A DNA stretch of 64,000 bases from positions 124,001-188,000 of the forward strand of contig NZ_VFIA01000003.1 in assembly GCF_014282275.1 (NCBI RefSeq), given 5' to 3'. The notes beneath the pieces are model-generated. The model had not been told where the DNA came from and made no database searches. It worked only from the letters and a program-made list of their open reading frames with translations. The position numbers were made by a program, and so were the translations under genes. The DNA comes from Spirosoma utsteinense. GTDB lineage: Bacteria; Bacteroidota; Bacteroidia; Cytophagales; Spirosomataceae. Positions 34,749 through 44,023 of this stretch are shown here, piece by piece; the first letter of the stretch is position 1; each line of letters starts with the position of its first letter.

Positions 34749-34780
34749 GGGATCAGCAAAGTCAGAAAGGGCTAAACATG

Positions 34781-34811
34781 AAGAAGGCCACTGAAATTCA
34801 GTGGCCTTCTT
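34781..34811. terminator. bidirectional terminator between recQ and the tRNA gene
   Basis: AAGAAGGCCACTGAA (34781-34795) pairs perfectly with 34797-34811. The arms end in A-rich and T-rich sequence on both sides, so the hairpin can end both the recQ transcript (+) and the tRNA transcript (-). Confidence 0.8.
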
Positions 34812-34817
34812 ACTTAG

Positions 34818-34890
<73 letters not shown>

Positions 34891-34902
34891 GTGTTTGGTC
34901 TG

Positions 34903-34932
34903 CAAAAGTACGGAGACTTTTCGAAAATACAA
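34903..34932 (-). promoter_or_regulatory. promoter of tRNA-fMet (TTG-N19-TACTTTTG)
   Basis: On the minus strand TTG (34932-34930) is followed after 19 bases by TACTTTTG (34910-34903), an excellent match to the Bacteroidota primary sigma consensus. The predicted start is 5-7 bases before the tRNA 5' end. Confidence 0.7.
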
Positions 34933-34933
34933 G

Positions 34934-34941
34934 TACCTTTG
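34934..34941 (+). promoter_or_regulatory. candidate -7 box for era
   Basis: TACCTTTG matches TAnnTTTG and lies about 94 bases before the era ATG. It directly adjoins the -33 element of the divergent tRNA promoter. No good -33 TTG is seen at the right distance. Confidence 0.4.
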
Positions 34942-35034
34942 TAAAAAAAGTTTTAGTGGCCACCGGAAACGTTTTCTCCGGCGAGCCGGTTGTTTCGAAA
35001 GCCACTGGTAATCAGCCAGCGGGATCACCTACGT

Positions 35035-35955
35035 ATGAACACAAACGGAATCATCGAATTTCCGGCCGATCATAAGGCCGGCTTCGTCAGTATTGTCGGC
35101 AAACCAAATGTTGGCAAATCTACCCTGATGAATCAGCTCGTGGGCGAGCGGCTGTCTATTATCACAGCTAAAGCCCAAACTACCCGCCACCGCATCATGG
35201 GTATCCTCAACGGAACCCACAACGGCCAGGAATTCCAACTCGTTTACTCCGACACGCCCGGCATTATCAAGCCGCTTTACAAACTCCATGAGTCCATGAT
35301 GAGTTTTGTGCGGGGGTCTATCGAAGACGCCGACGTAGTCCTGTTCGTTACGGATATTTTTGAGCAGCACGACGAAAACGACGTGATCGAGCGGCTGCAA
35401 AAATCAGAAGTACCCGTGCTGCTACTGATCAACAAGATCGATCAGGCCACGCAGGAGCAGGTCGAAGAAAAGATGGCTTACTGGAAGGAGCGTTTCAATG
35501 CGCAGGAGATCATACCCATCTCGGCATTGAACGGCTTCAATATGGACCGTGTCTTCGAGGAACTCATTAGCCGGCTGCCACAGCACCCACCCTACTTTCC
35601 CAAGGATGAACTGACCGATAAACCTGAACGGTTCTTTGCGTCCGAGATCATTCGGGAGAAGATATTTCTGAACTACAAAGCAGAAGTACCCTACAGCAGC
35701 GAAGTTGTCGTAACCGGCTTCAAGGAAAAAGACGACATCATTGTTGTCCAGGCCGAGATTCTGGTTGAGCGGGCAACGCAGCGGGCAATCCTCCTGGGCG
35801 AAGGTGGCCGGATGATCAAGAAAACGGGCATTATGGCTCGTGAAGAACTCGAACGCTTCTTCGGCAAAAAAGTATATCTCGAACAATTTGTTAAAGTCGA
35901 ACCCGATTGGCGGCAGAAAGAGCGGATGCTCAAGCGCCTGGGATACGATGAATAA
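35035..35955 (+). CDS. era: GTPase Era
   Basis: I chose the ATG at 35035 (MNTNGIIEFPADH) over a TTG 45 bases earlier; 306 residues. GTPase motifs are GKPNVGKST (G1, near residue 22), DTPG (G3) and NKID (G4). The C-terminal KH domain includes GGRMIKKTGIMAREEL. Era binds the 3' end of 16S rRNA and helps mature the 30S subunit. The gene der follows on the same strand, separated only by a palindromic element. Confidence 0.97.
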   Translation: MNTNGIIEFPADHKAGFVSIVGKPNVGKSTLMNQLVGERLSIITAKAQTTRHRIMGILNGTHNGQEFQLVYSDTPGIIKPLYKLHESMMSFVRGSIEDADVVLFVTDIFEQHDENDVIERLQKSEVPVLLLINKIDQATQEQVEEKMAYWKERFNAQEIIPISALNGFNMDRVFEELISRLPQHPPYFPKDELTDKPERFFASEIIREKIFLNYKAEVPYSSEVVVTGFKEKDDIIVVQAEILVERATQRAILLGEGGRMIKKTGIMAREELERFFGKKVYLEQFVKVEPDWRQKERMLKRLGYDE

Positions 35956-35969
35956 CAGGTAAGCAAAGT

Positions 35970-36058
35970 GCGTCGTAAGTCGTAAAGTCGTAGCAGTCAA
36001 CTATATGGCTGGCGACAAACACTTACGACATCGTTGACTTACGACTTTTATGACTTTA
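35970..36058. repeat. AAGTCGTA-word inverted repeat filling the era-der gap
   Basis: A left arm made of repeated GTCGTAA words (from about 35970, CGTCGTAAGTCGTAAAGTCG) pairs imperfectly with a right arm GTTGACTTACGACTTTTATG (about 36033-36052). The same word makes up the outer arms of the 17545-17655 element. It starts just after the era stop and ends at the der start codon. Edges are approximate. Confidence 0.7.
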
Positions 36059-36062
36059 TAAA

Positions 36063-37370
36063 ATGGCAAACATAGTTGCAATCGTTGGCCGCCCGAATGT
36101 GGGCAAATCCACGCTGTTTAACCGGTTAACGGAACAGCGACAGGCCATCATGGATAACCAGTCCGGCGTCACACGCGACCGGCATTACGGCACAGCTGAA
36201 TGGAACACCCACTACTTTACGGTCATCGACACGGGCGGCTACGTCGTTGGGTCGGAGGATGTATTTGAAGAATCGATCCGGGATCAGGTAGAGATTGCTA
36301 TTCAGGAATCGAGTGTACTGCTGTTTTTGGTCGATACCCAAACCGGCATTACGGGGCTGGACGAAGACTTCGCCAATGTCCTGCGCCGGTCGAAAAAGCC
36401 AGTGTTGGTCGTAGCGAACAAAGCTGAAACGGCCGATCGGGCGCACAGTGCGGCCGAGTTCTACGGTCTTGGTTTGGGCGAACCTTACCCGATCTCGTCC
36501 ATGACAGGTACCGGTACGGGCGACTTGCTGGATGAAGTTATCAAGCATTTTCCGAGCGAAGGCATTGAAAACCCGGATGAGGGTATTCCCAAAATCGCTA
36601 TTCTGGGTCGGCCAAACGTGGGTAAGTCATCTTACCTGAACGTACTAACGGGCCAGGAGCGTAGTATCGTCACCAACATTGCGGGTACTACCCGCGATGC
36701 CATCAATACACGCTACAAAGCCTATGGCAAAGACTTCATCCTGACCGACACAGCGGGTATCCGTCGCAAAGCCCGTATCGATTCAAACATCGAGTTCTAC
36801 TCGACGTTACGGGCTCTGAAAGCTATGGAAGATTCGGATGTGTGTATCATTATGCTCGATGCTACGCGTGGTATGGAGGCTCAGGACATGAACATCATTG
36901 GTCAGGCGATAAAAGCCAAGAAAGGTGTTGTTATCATGGTGAATAAGTGGGATGCTGTAGAAAAAGACCAGCGTACTGCCGATGTGCTTCGAAAGGAGAT
37001 GATTCAGCGATTGATGCCTATCGATTACCTCCCGATCATTTTTGCCTCGGTACACGAGAAGCAACGCATTTTTCAGGTAATGGAAAAAGCGATGCAGGTT
37101 TACGAGAACAAGAGCAAGAAGATAACCACGTCGAAGCTTAACGAAGCCATGCAGCCGGAGATTGAGAAATATCCACCGCCATCGCTGAAGGGTAAGTTCG
37201 TCAAGATCAAATACATGCTACAGGTGCCGACCCCATCGCCAACGTTTGTATTTTTCTGTAATCTGCCCCAGTACGTACCGGAGGCCTATCAGCGCTTTTT
37301 AGAGAACAAACTCCGTGAGCACTTCGACTTTGACGGCGTGCCCATTACTGTGTTCTTCCGCCAGAAATAA
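36063..37370 (+). CDS. der: GTPase Der (EngA)
   Basis: A 435-residue protein with two tandem GTPase domains, unique to Der: GRPNVGKSTLFN near residue 8 and GRPNVGKSSYLN near residue 182. The G3 motifs DTGG and DTAG and the G4 motifs NKAE and NKWD are present. A KH-like C-terminal domain (FKIKYMLQ-like FVKIKYMLQVPTPSPTF) ends it. Der assembles the 50S subunit. A strong terminator follows. Confidence 0.97.
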   Translation: MANIVAIVGRPNVGKSTLFNRLTEQRQAIMDNQSGVTRDRHYGTAEWNTHYFTVIDTGGYVVGSEDVFEESIRDQVEIAIQESSVLLFLVDTQTGITGLDEDFANVLRRSKKPVLVVANKAETADRAHSAAEFYGLGLGEPYPISSMTGTGTGDLLDEVIKHFPSEGIENPDEGIPKIAILGRPNVGKSSYLNVLTGQERSIVTNIAGTTRDAINTRYKAYGKDFILTDTAGIRRKARIDSNIEFYSTLRALKAMEDSDVCIIMLDATRGMEAQDMNIIGQAIKAKKGVVIMVNKWDAVEKDQRTADVLRKEMIQRLMPIDYLPIIFASVHEKQRIFQVMEKAMQVYENKSKKITTSKLNEAMQPEIEKYPPPSLKGKFVKIKYMLQVPTPSPTFVFFCNLPQYVPEAYQRFLENKLREHFDFDGVPITVFFRQK

Positions 37371-37391
37371 GCCCTCGGCCTTGCCATAGTT

Positions 37392-37431
37392 AAACCCTGC
37401 CCGCAGCATTCGACTGCGGGCAGGGTTTTTA
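37392..37431 (+). terminator. strong intrinsic terminator after der
   Basis: AAACCCTGCCCGCAG (37392-37406) pairs perfectly with 37414-37428 across a 7-base loop and is followed by a T-run. It separates der from the EamA gene 14 bases downstream. Confidence 0.92.
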
Positions 37432-37444
37432 TTTCGTTCCGCTT

Positions 37445-38383
37445 ATGCCTATGCCACTTTCCTCATCCCGTACCCGCTACTGGCTGGGTGCTTTTCTGGT
37501 GTTTCTGGCGGCTTTCTGCTTTGCCAGTAAGGGTATCCTGATCAAGCTTGCCTACCAGTATCCCATCGATTCGATTTCGCTGCTCACGCTACGCATGTTG
37601 TTTGCGCTGCCATTTTATATAGCCCTGGCAATACGACTCTCCCGGCAGGGCCCGCCCATGCGGTTGACAATCCGGCAGTGGGCGACGTTATTTTTTCTGG
37701 GCATCACCGGTTACTACGCAGCCAGCTTCTTTAATTTTCTGGGCCTTGTTTACATTACGGCCAGCCTGGAGCGTATTCTTCTTTTTACTTACCCAACATT
37801 CGTGCTGCTGCTAAATGCTGTTGGTTTTGGTCGGCAGGTTACGCGATTGCAACTACTGGCCCTCGCCCTGACCTACGCGGGAATTTTGCTGGCCTTTGTT
37901 GGAAACATCGATACTACTGTTCAGAAAGACGTGATGCTGGGCGCTTTCTGGGTTATTTTGAGCGGACTTGTCTACGCTGTCTACCTGGTTGGCAGTGATC
38001 GGGTGATTGCCCGCGTTGGGTCGCAACGGTTTACGTGCTACGCCATGATGGCGGCTACGGTTCCAACGGTGCTGCATTGTGCTTTTGAAAACGGATTACA
38101 GCTGAGCGGCTACCCCGCGTCCGTTTATATACTCGGTTTGAGCATGGGTATTTTTGTGACCGTTATTCCCACACTTATGATTGCCGAAGGCATCAAGCGC
38201 ATTGGATCTGGCAATGCTTCGATCATTGGTAGCGTTGGCCCCGTATTTACCCTTGTCTTATCGACTACCATTTTGAACGAATTGATCAGCTGGCAACAGA
38301 TTGCCGGAACATTTCTGGTTTTGGCAGGCGTTTTCTTAATTGGATGGCGCGGTAGCAGTCAAATGAAGCTTGAATCCGAATAA
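37445..38383 (+). CDS. DMT-family (EamA) membrane transporter
   Basis: A 312-residue protein with ten hydrophobic helices in two EamA repeats (about residues 10-145 and 165-300). The first repeat has SKGILIKLAYQYPIDS and the second SGNASIIGSVGPVFTLVLS. Family members export metabolites or amino acids; the substrate here is unknown. It follows the der terminator and so needs its own promoter in a very short gap. Confidence 0.9.
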   Translation: MPMPLSSSRTRYWLGAFLVFLAAFCFASKGILIKLAYQYPIDSISLLTLRMLFALPFYIALAIRLSRQGPPMRLTIRQWATLFFLGITGYYAASFFNFLGLVYITASLERILLFTYPTFVLLLNAVGFGRQVTRLQLLALALTYAGILLAFVGNIDTTVQKDVMLGAFWVILSGLVYAVYLVGSDRVIARVGSQRFTCYAMMAATVPTVLHCAFENGLQLSGYPASVYILGLSMGIFVTVIPTLMIAEGIKRIGSGNASIIGSVGPVFTLVLSTTILNELISWQQIAGTFLVLAGVFLIGWRGSSQMKLESE

Positions 38384-38590
38384 TAAACTTACGTTACACA
38401 TTCATTACTAACTATATAGAAAGAATTAGTCACATATATGAATGTTTTCAACTATAAATGACCTTTCATTTTATTATTAGATTTCAATCAACCTTTAAAT
38501 AAATTATATCTCACATTAGATCATGTAGGCAGCTATTTCTGTCTTAATTAATATAATTTTATTGATAACATGCCTGATAACTAAACTATT

Positions 38591-38902
38591 ATGACTACGG
38601 ACAAAGTTATGAACGACGATAAGCGCGTTGAAAAAGCGGCTTATGTATTAAAAGCGGTTGCGCATCCGCTTAGAATTAAGATCATTCAGATGCTGAATGA
38701 AAATAAAGAATTGAACGTATCTACGATCTACAAAAATCTACATGCTGAGCAATCTCTTATCTCTCATCATTTGATCAACATGCGTGATAAAGGTATCCTA
38801 GATATACGGCGTAGTGGTAAAAACATCTATTATTTTTTGGTAGACACCACGGTATCGGAGATCATTGAATGTATCTATAAAAGTAAAATCCTGAACGGAT
38901 AA
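38591..38902 (+). CDS. ArsR-type winged-helix transcriptional regulator
   Basis: A 103-residue protein with an ArsR-like HTH: AHPLRIKIIQMLNENKELN (about 26-44), SLISHHLINMRDKGIL (recognition helix, about 56-71) and a short wing RRSGKNIYYFLVD. The metal-binding ELCVCDL motif is absent (ELNVSTI instead), so it probably does not sense metals that way. Both the gene and the 207-base upstream spacer are clearly richer in A+T than their neighbours, which suggests acquisition. The stop codon lies inside a 41-bp-arm palindrome. Confidence 0.87.
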   Translation: MTTDKVMNDDKRVEKAAYVLKAVAHPLRIKIIQMLNENKELNVSTIYKNLHAEQSLISHHLINMRDKGILDIRRSGKNIYYFLVDTTVSEIIECIYKSKILNG

Positions 38903-38994
38903 TCGACTACAACAGCGCACAAAAAACTGCCTGCAAGACTCGTAGAGAGAAGTTTGCAGGCAGTTTTTTGTGCGCTGTTGTAGTCGATTATCCG
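38896..38994. terminator. perfect 41-bp-arm inverted repeat, bidirectional terminator between the ArsR gene and ruvB
   Basis: Arms 38896-38936 and 38954-38994 are identical as reverse complements over all 41 bases, with a 17-base loop. Each arm includes the last codon and stop (CGGATAA) of one of the two convergent genes. The middle of each arm has A6/T6 next to a GC stem, so an inner hairpin can end transcripts from either side. A long extension into coding sequence is not required for termination. Confidence 0.93.
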
Positions 38995-40016
38995 AATAAT
39001 TCACCCGCTTTGAAGTGCGGAACGATACCGAGGTGTATATACGCTTTCTCTGTAGCCTCGCGGCCGCGTGATGTACGTTTAAGAAAGCCTTCCTTAATCA
39101 GAAATGGCTCATACACTTCTTCGATCGTTTCCGCTTCTTCACCACAGGCGGTAGAAATAGTAGTCAGGCCCACGGGTCCTCCTTTAAACTTCTCGATAAT
39201 GGTCGTTAAAATTCGGTTGTCCATATCGTCCAGCCCGTTCTGGTCAACTTCAAGGGCGCTGAGTGCAATCTCAGCAATGTCGACGTTTATATAACCATTA
39301 CCTTTCACCTGAGCAAAGTCGCGCGTACGACGCAGCAGGTTATTGGCAATACGCGGAGTACCCCGACTTCGGCGGGCGATCTCGTAAGCACCCGTTTCGT
39401 CGATAGCTGTACCCAGAATAGCCGAAGACCGCTGTACGATACCGGTCAATAGTTCGGCATCGTAGTATTCCAGCCGACAGCTGATTCCAAACCGGGCCCG
39501 CAGCGGAGCTGTCAGCATACCCGCCCGGGTAGTAGCGCCAATGAGCGTAAACGGGTTCAGCTTGATCTGAACCGTACGGGCATTGGGGCCGGAATCGAGC
39601 ATGATATCGATCTTGTAATCTTCCATAGCCGAGTACAGGTACTCCTCCACGATGGGGTTGAGCCGGTGGATCTCGTCGATGAACAACACGTCATTAGGCT
39701 GAAGGTTGGTCAGTAGGCCAGCCAGATCACTAGGCTTATCCAGGACCGGCCCGGACGTCATTTTGATACTGGCATTGAGCTCGTTGGCAACGATGTGTGA
39801 CAGCGTCGTTTTCCCCAAACCAGGGGGGCCGTGAAGCAGCACGTGGTCCAGTGCGTCGCCCCGCTGCATGGCCGCCCGAACGAATACTTCGAGGTTATCG
39901 AGTACTTTGGCCTGACCCGTAAAATTGGCGAACGAAAGTGGTCTGAGCGCCCGTTCGATCTCCTTATCGGTCGTCGTCATTCCTTCGCCGGAGCCTTTCA
40001 ATAAGTCGTTTCGCAT
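38988..40016 (-). CDS. ruvB: Holliday junction branch-migration helicase RuvB
   Basis: I chose the ATG at 40016 ([13 protein letters not shown]), since the alternative 18 bases upstream is a TTG; 342 residues. It has Walker [10 protein letters not shown], Walker B FIDEIHRL, sensor GATTRAG and the C-terminal winged helix with [12 protein letters not shown]. RuvB is the hexameric motor of the RuvABC complex; ruvA and ruvC are not nearby. The last codons lie in the perfect palindrome shared with the ArsR gene. Confidence 0.97.
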   Translation of the reverse strand: MRNDLLKGSGEGMTTTDKEIERALRPLSFANFTGQAKVLDNLEVFVRAAMQRGDALDHVLLHGPPGLGKTTLSHIVANELNASIKMTSGPVLDKPSDLAGLLTNLQPNDVLFIDEIHRLNPIVEEYLYSAMEDYKIDIMLDSGPNARTVQIKLNPFTLIGATTRAGMLTAPLRARFGISCRLEYYDAELLTGIVQRSSAILGTAIDETGAYEIARRSRGTPRIANNLLRRTRDFAQVKGNGYINVDIAEIALSALEVDQNGLDDMDNRILTTIIEKFKGGPVGLTTISTACGEEAETIEEVYEPFLIKEGFLKRTSRGREATEKAYIHLGIVPHFKAGELFG

Positions 40017-40116
40017 GAGTTGTGGTTGATGCAAAACCCTGTCTGACGCCCCGGAAAAACGGGTGATCTGACAAAGTCGTTTACGTCAAATTTACGAAAA
40101 AAACCGCAGAAAAGCA

Positions 40117-43100
40117 TCACCGGATCAGCAGAACTGACCCCTGTTTTATAACCCGTTTCCGGTCTGGAAATGACTCACTTTTATAGCTGATTACGTACGG
40201 ATACAGCATGGATGGGTAGGCCTCTCCGCGATACATACCGTCCCATTTCTGTTCGGGATTGGTGCTTACAAAGATCACTTCACCCCAGCGGTTATAGATC
40301 CGGAATTCGTAGTCCGACACGTAAGCGGTAAACACCTGCAGGTCGTCGTTCAATCCATCGTTGTTGGGCGTAAAGGCGTCGGGGATGTTGACCCGTGGCT
40401 CACATAGATCCAATACCCGGGCGACACCCGTGGCCGTACACCCTTGCGGATCAGTTACCCGAATACCGTATTGACCGGCCTGGCTAACGGTAATGGATTG
40501 GGTCGTATCGTTACGGGGTAACCACAGGTAGCGCAATCCCGAGCCGCCACTGGCCGAGAGTTGTACGCGGCCCTGGTCGCCTTCGCAAACAGAAGCTTCC
40601 CTGGTGAAGGCGAACGTCGGCACCGGTCGATCCGCTACCTGTACCGTGCTGCGCCCCACACAACCGGTTTGCGTGTTGCGCACGACAAGATTATACGTCC
40701 CTGTCTGCGCCACATAGATCGTTGGCGTTGTCGCATTGGTATTCCACAGGTAAACATTACCGGGCTGATCTCCATCGAGCGTAGCGAGCAAAACGGAATC
40801 GCCGACGCATTTCAGTTGATCGGGCCCAAGCCGGGCAAACCCGGTGCTGTCCAGCCCCACCCGAATGCTATCGAGTAAGGCTTTGCATCCTCTGGCGTCG
40901 GTAATCTGCACAGTATACAATCCCGGCGCGGCTCTGTCGAAGACGGGTGTTGTGGCAATCGGGTTGTTATTCTGATCGAGCCAGGTATACCCGGTTGCCG
41001 TACCTCCCGATACGTTCAGGCTGATTGTACCGCTGTTGGGTATACTACAGAGGGCATCTTTCACCTGTGGCGTCAATGCAAGCGTATTCTGCGGTGATCG
41101 TAACGCAAACGAGGTATCGGCCTTACAGCCATACACACTATCGGTAGCGCTGATTCTGTACGCGCCTTCGGGCAGGTTGGACTGCCGGTTGGTGTTGGAA
41201 GGTAAGATGGCACCGTCGCCCTGGGTCCAGGTATAGAGATAGATTCCCGCCGGGGTAGGTGTCAATTCAATCACTCCATCGGACGATGTGCACGCGGTGG
41301 GTGGCGTCAAGGCAGCCCGCAGAACAACCTTTGGTAACTCACGAACCCGGATGGTGTCGGAGTTTTCGCATCCCGAGGAATTAGTCGCGGTAACGCTATA
41401 TGTACCCGCTACAGATACACTCGTCGTGCGCTCGGTACCACCGTTGCTCCAGGCAAACTGATTCCAGGTCTGTTGCGGCACCCTCAGCGTGACCGACGAT
41501 CGATAGCAGAACAGCGTATCCGGGCCCAAATCGAGTGATGGGACCGGTTTGATCTGCACTTCAATGGTATCACTCTTGAAACAGCCGCCGTTAGCCGCCA
41601 GACCAACTACGAGGTAATAGCCCGGCCGGTCCAGTTTCAGAGTCTTTTCGCGGCTGACTACCCGCCCCCCAATCAGCCACACATATACTGTTGCCTCGAC
41701 TTTCAGATCGAGCGTTATGCCTCTTTTGTTGCAGATTGCGGTATCGGCCCCCAGATTTATGTCAGGGGGCGTTTCAACGATATTAAGGGTATCGAAGATG
41801 GTCGTGTCTTTACAGATACCCCGCCCGTTGCTCAGCTGGGTAACGATACGCAGACTGATTAGGTATTCTCCCTTCTGTGTGTACGTATGCGTAATTGGCT
41901 GAAGCGCCGTTGTTGAAACAGGGCGGCTGCCATCGCCAAACGTAAGCGTATAGGTTTCTTTGAGTTTTGGACAGTTCGGGCTGATCTGAAATACCGTCGG
42001 CTGGTTAGCGCAAGTATCGCCGTACGCAATACCCGGTCCACTGGAGTTGTCATTGAAGTTGGCAACCAGGTTGGGCAGGCCTAACTGGCTGTTTTTTCCG
42101 CCCAGCGATTGCCCGTTCGGGTTAAAGATCAAACTATCCAGTAACCCGCCATTCGGATTCTCGATAGTCCCCAGCGATGAACTACCCTGAATAGCGACGT
42201 AGAGCCGCCCGTCGGGACCAATCTGTACAGAACCGTACTGACGCGTGGTGCTGCTATCAACCACCGTTCGGGAACTGGCCAGCAGCGAATCCCGCTGATT
42301 CAGGTCATACTTCACAATGTATGAGGCTCCTTTCTGGCTTCCGTCTGCATTGGTGTCAGCCAGCATCGTCACATACAGGCTTTCGCCATCGGGCGAGAAC
42401 TCGACTCCGTAGGCTTTAGGGGGTGCAGGCCCCAGCTGAAGCGTTCGATTAAACGTCATCTTGCCTGTAGAGTCATTGAACGTATACAGATCGACCGAGT
42501 TCTGGGGCGGGCCGGGAATAACGACCGCCATTGGCCGATTGCCTTCATTACCGCCGGTCGTGTCGGCTGGACCAATTTTTATATACCCTTCCGCCTGTGA
42601 TAATGAGTCGATTTTTTGACCGCCTTCATAAGTTGTCAGCGTAGGTGTTTCGCTGCTGGTGAGGTGGCGAATTTCAAATCTGTTCGTACCAAAAACGCGG
42701 GTGATTACCCAGTAGGTGGAGTCCCGATCATTCCGTACCGAAGCCGACTGTTCAGTGCCCTGACTCGACACCGGAACGTTTTTCTCAACAATGGCACCTT
42801 TGCCCCCGTTCTGGCGCATATCGACGACGCTATAGGTCAGTCTCTTCTGCCCGCGAATTTCAGCCGTTGTGTACACGTAATATAGATACTCACAGCCACG
42901 GCAGGTAGGCTTGGGCACGATGAGCGCCGATTGGGTAGAGTTTTTATTACCGCCGAGTGGCGTTTGAACGGTAGCCGTATCACCCGGTACCAGTGATTTT
43001 AGTGGCGTGCCATCCTTATCGAATATAGTTACGCCATCGGTATAGAACAGCAGAATTCCTTTTGTGTTGGCAATGGATGATGAGCCTTCAATGGTGCTCA

Positions 43101-43791
43101 AATTTCCATCGGTGATTGGCGCAGGCGTCCCTCCCCCACTGAAATCCAGCCCCGCGTTTTGACCAAAATACCATTTTACGCCCTGCGACTCTTTTTTCTC
43201 ACCGCATACGTCTACGTTGATACGGTCCTGGTACGTACATCCGTTGGGATCGATGGCTTCGACAGAATAACAGCCAGAGCTATCAACCTGAATCGTTTGC
43301 GTTGTATCGCCCTTTGGGTACCACAAAAACCGAAGACCCGACTGGGGCGGGCCACTTGCATAGGGATTAAGCGTTATGGCTTCTCCGGTACAAATGGTCG
43401 TATCCGTCTTCCAGTTTATGAATGGCTGAGGACGTGGGTAGATTGTAACACTAACAGGTTCGGTAACTGGTTGAGTTATCCCACCAATAGTACGAGTTAG
43501 CCTGATTTCATAACTACCTTGTTGCTGATAGACGTGCCGGGCTATCGCGTTTCCCTGAGTTGTGACCGTACTGCCGTCACCAAAGTCCCAAAGCCGGGTT
43601 GTAACCCCGGTCAATGAACTGTCGGTAAACGTAATAGAATCGGCTTTGCATTCCTGATCAGGGACACAGGTTTTGCCACTGATTTGAAACGAAGGTACGG
43701 GTGCCTGCGAATAGGCTTCAGACAAGCCTGCCAGCATGAACAGCATCGCCCAAATCCCGATGAAATATGTATGACTTCTAGAAGTTAACAT
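40117..43791 (-). CDS. large secreted PKD-type protein with T9SS type B (gliding-motility) C-terminal domain
   Basis: I chose the ATG at 43791 (MLTSRSHTYF) which gives a signal peptide ending AYSQ; a GTG 27 bases upstream is possible. 1224 residues. There are PKD-like modules (TRLWDFGDGSTV, YQQQGSYEIRLTR) and repeated Ig-like units with pairs of Cys and the phrase LDLGPDT. A middle part resembles a beta-propeller (YGVEFSPDGESLYVTM). The C-terminal domain PDAFTPNNDGLNDDLQV ... IYNRWGEVIF is the CHU_C/type B sorting signal. It is exported by the type IX system and may be an adhesin. The PorP/SprF gene is divergent from it. Confidence 0.92.
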   Translation of the reverse strand: MLTSRSHTYFIGIWAMLFMLAGLSEAYSQAPVPSFQISGKTCVPDQECKADSITFTDSSLTGVTTRLWDFGDGSTVTTQGNAIARHVYQQQGSYEIRLTRTIGGITQPVTEPVSVTIYPRPQPFINWKTDTTICTGEAITLNPYASGPPQSGLRFLWYPKGDTTQTIQVDSSGCYSVEAIDPNGCTYQDRINVDVCGEKKESQGVKWYFGQNAGLDFSGGGTPAPITDGNLSTIEGSSSIANTKGILLFYTDGVTIFDKDGTPLKSLVPGDTATVQTPLGGNKNSTQSALIVPKPTCRGCEYLYYVYTTAEIRGQKRLTYSVVDMRQNGGKGAIVEKNVPVSSQGTEQSASVRNDRDSTYWVITRVFGTNRFEIRHLTSSETPTLTTYEGGQKIDSLSQAEGYIKIGPADTTGGNEGNRPMAVVIPGPPQNSVDLYTFNDSTGKMTFNRTLQLGPAPPKAYGVEFSPDGESLYVTMLADTNADGSQKGASYIVKYDLNQRDSLLASSRTVVDSSTTRQYGSVQIGPDGRLYVAIQGSSSLGTIENPNGGLLDSLIFNPNGQSLGGKNSQLGLPNLVANFNDNSSGPGIAYGDTCANQPTVFQISPNCPKLKETYTLTFGDGSRPVSTTALQPITHTYTQKGEYLISLRIVTQLSNGRGICKDTTIFDTLNIVETPPDINLGADTAICNKRGITLDLKVEATVYVWLIGGRVVSREKTLKLDRPGYYLVVGLAANGGCFKSDTIEVQIKPVPSLDLGPDTLFCYRSSVTLRVPQQTWNQFAWSNGGTERTTSVSVAGTYSVTATNSSGCENSDTIRVRELPKVVLRAALTPPTACTSSDGVIELTPTPAGIYLYTWTQGDGAILPSNTNRQSNLPEGAYRISATDSVYGCKADTSFALRSPQNTLALTPQVKDALCSIPNSGTISLNVSGGTATGYTWLDQNNNPIATTPVFDRAAPGLYTVQITDARGCKALLDSIRVGLDSTGFARLGPDQLKCVGDSVLLATLDGDQPGNVYLWNTNATTPTIYVAQTGTYNLVVRNTQTGCVGRSTVQVADRPVPTFAFTREASVCEGDQGRVQLSASGGSGLRYLWLPRNDTTQSITVSQAGQYGIRVTDPQGCTATGVARVLDLCEPRVNIPDAFTPNNDGLNDDLQVFTAYVSDYEFRIYNRWGEVIFVSTNPEQKWDGMYRGEAYPSMLYPYVISYKSESFPDRKRVIKQGSVLLIR

Positions 43792-44023
43792 GAAGAAACG
43801 TTGACTATGCCCATCCACTCAATTTCATCCCTCAACATAACAGACGACAGGGGCATTACGTTAGTATAAACGAAACCTCCGCGTTAAAATTTTATCGCTT
43901 CACAACCGAGAAACGCCTATAAACCATCTAATTTTATGGATAGATTAAGCCTGCTGGTATGTCCGTTTCGTTTATGTTACTATACCGGACAAGTTGGCCT
44001 AATCTTTGCCATAGTTTGCACTT

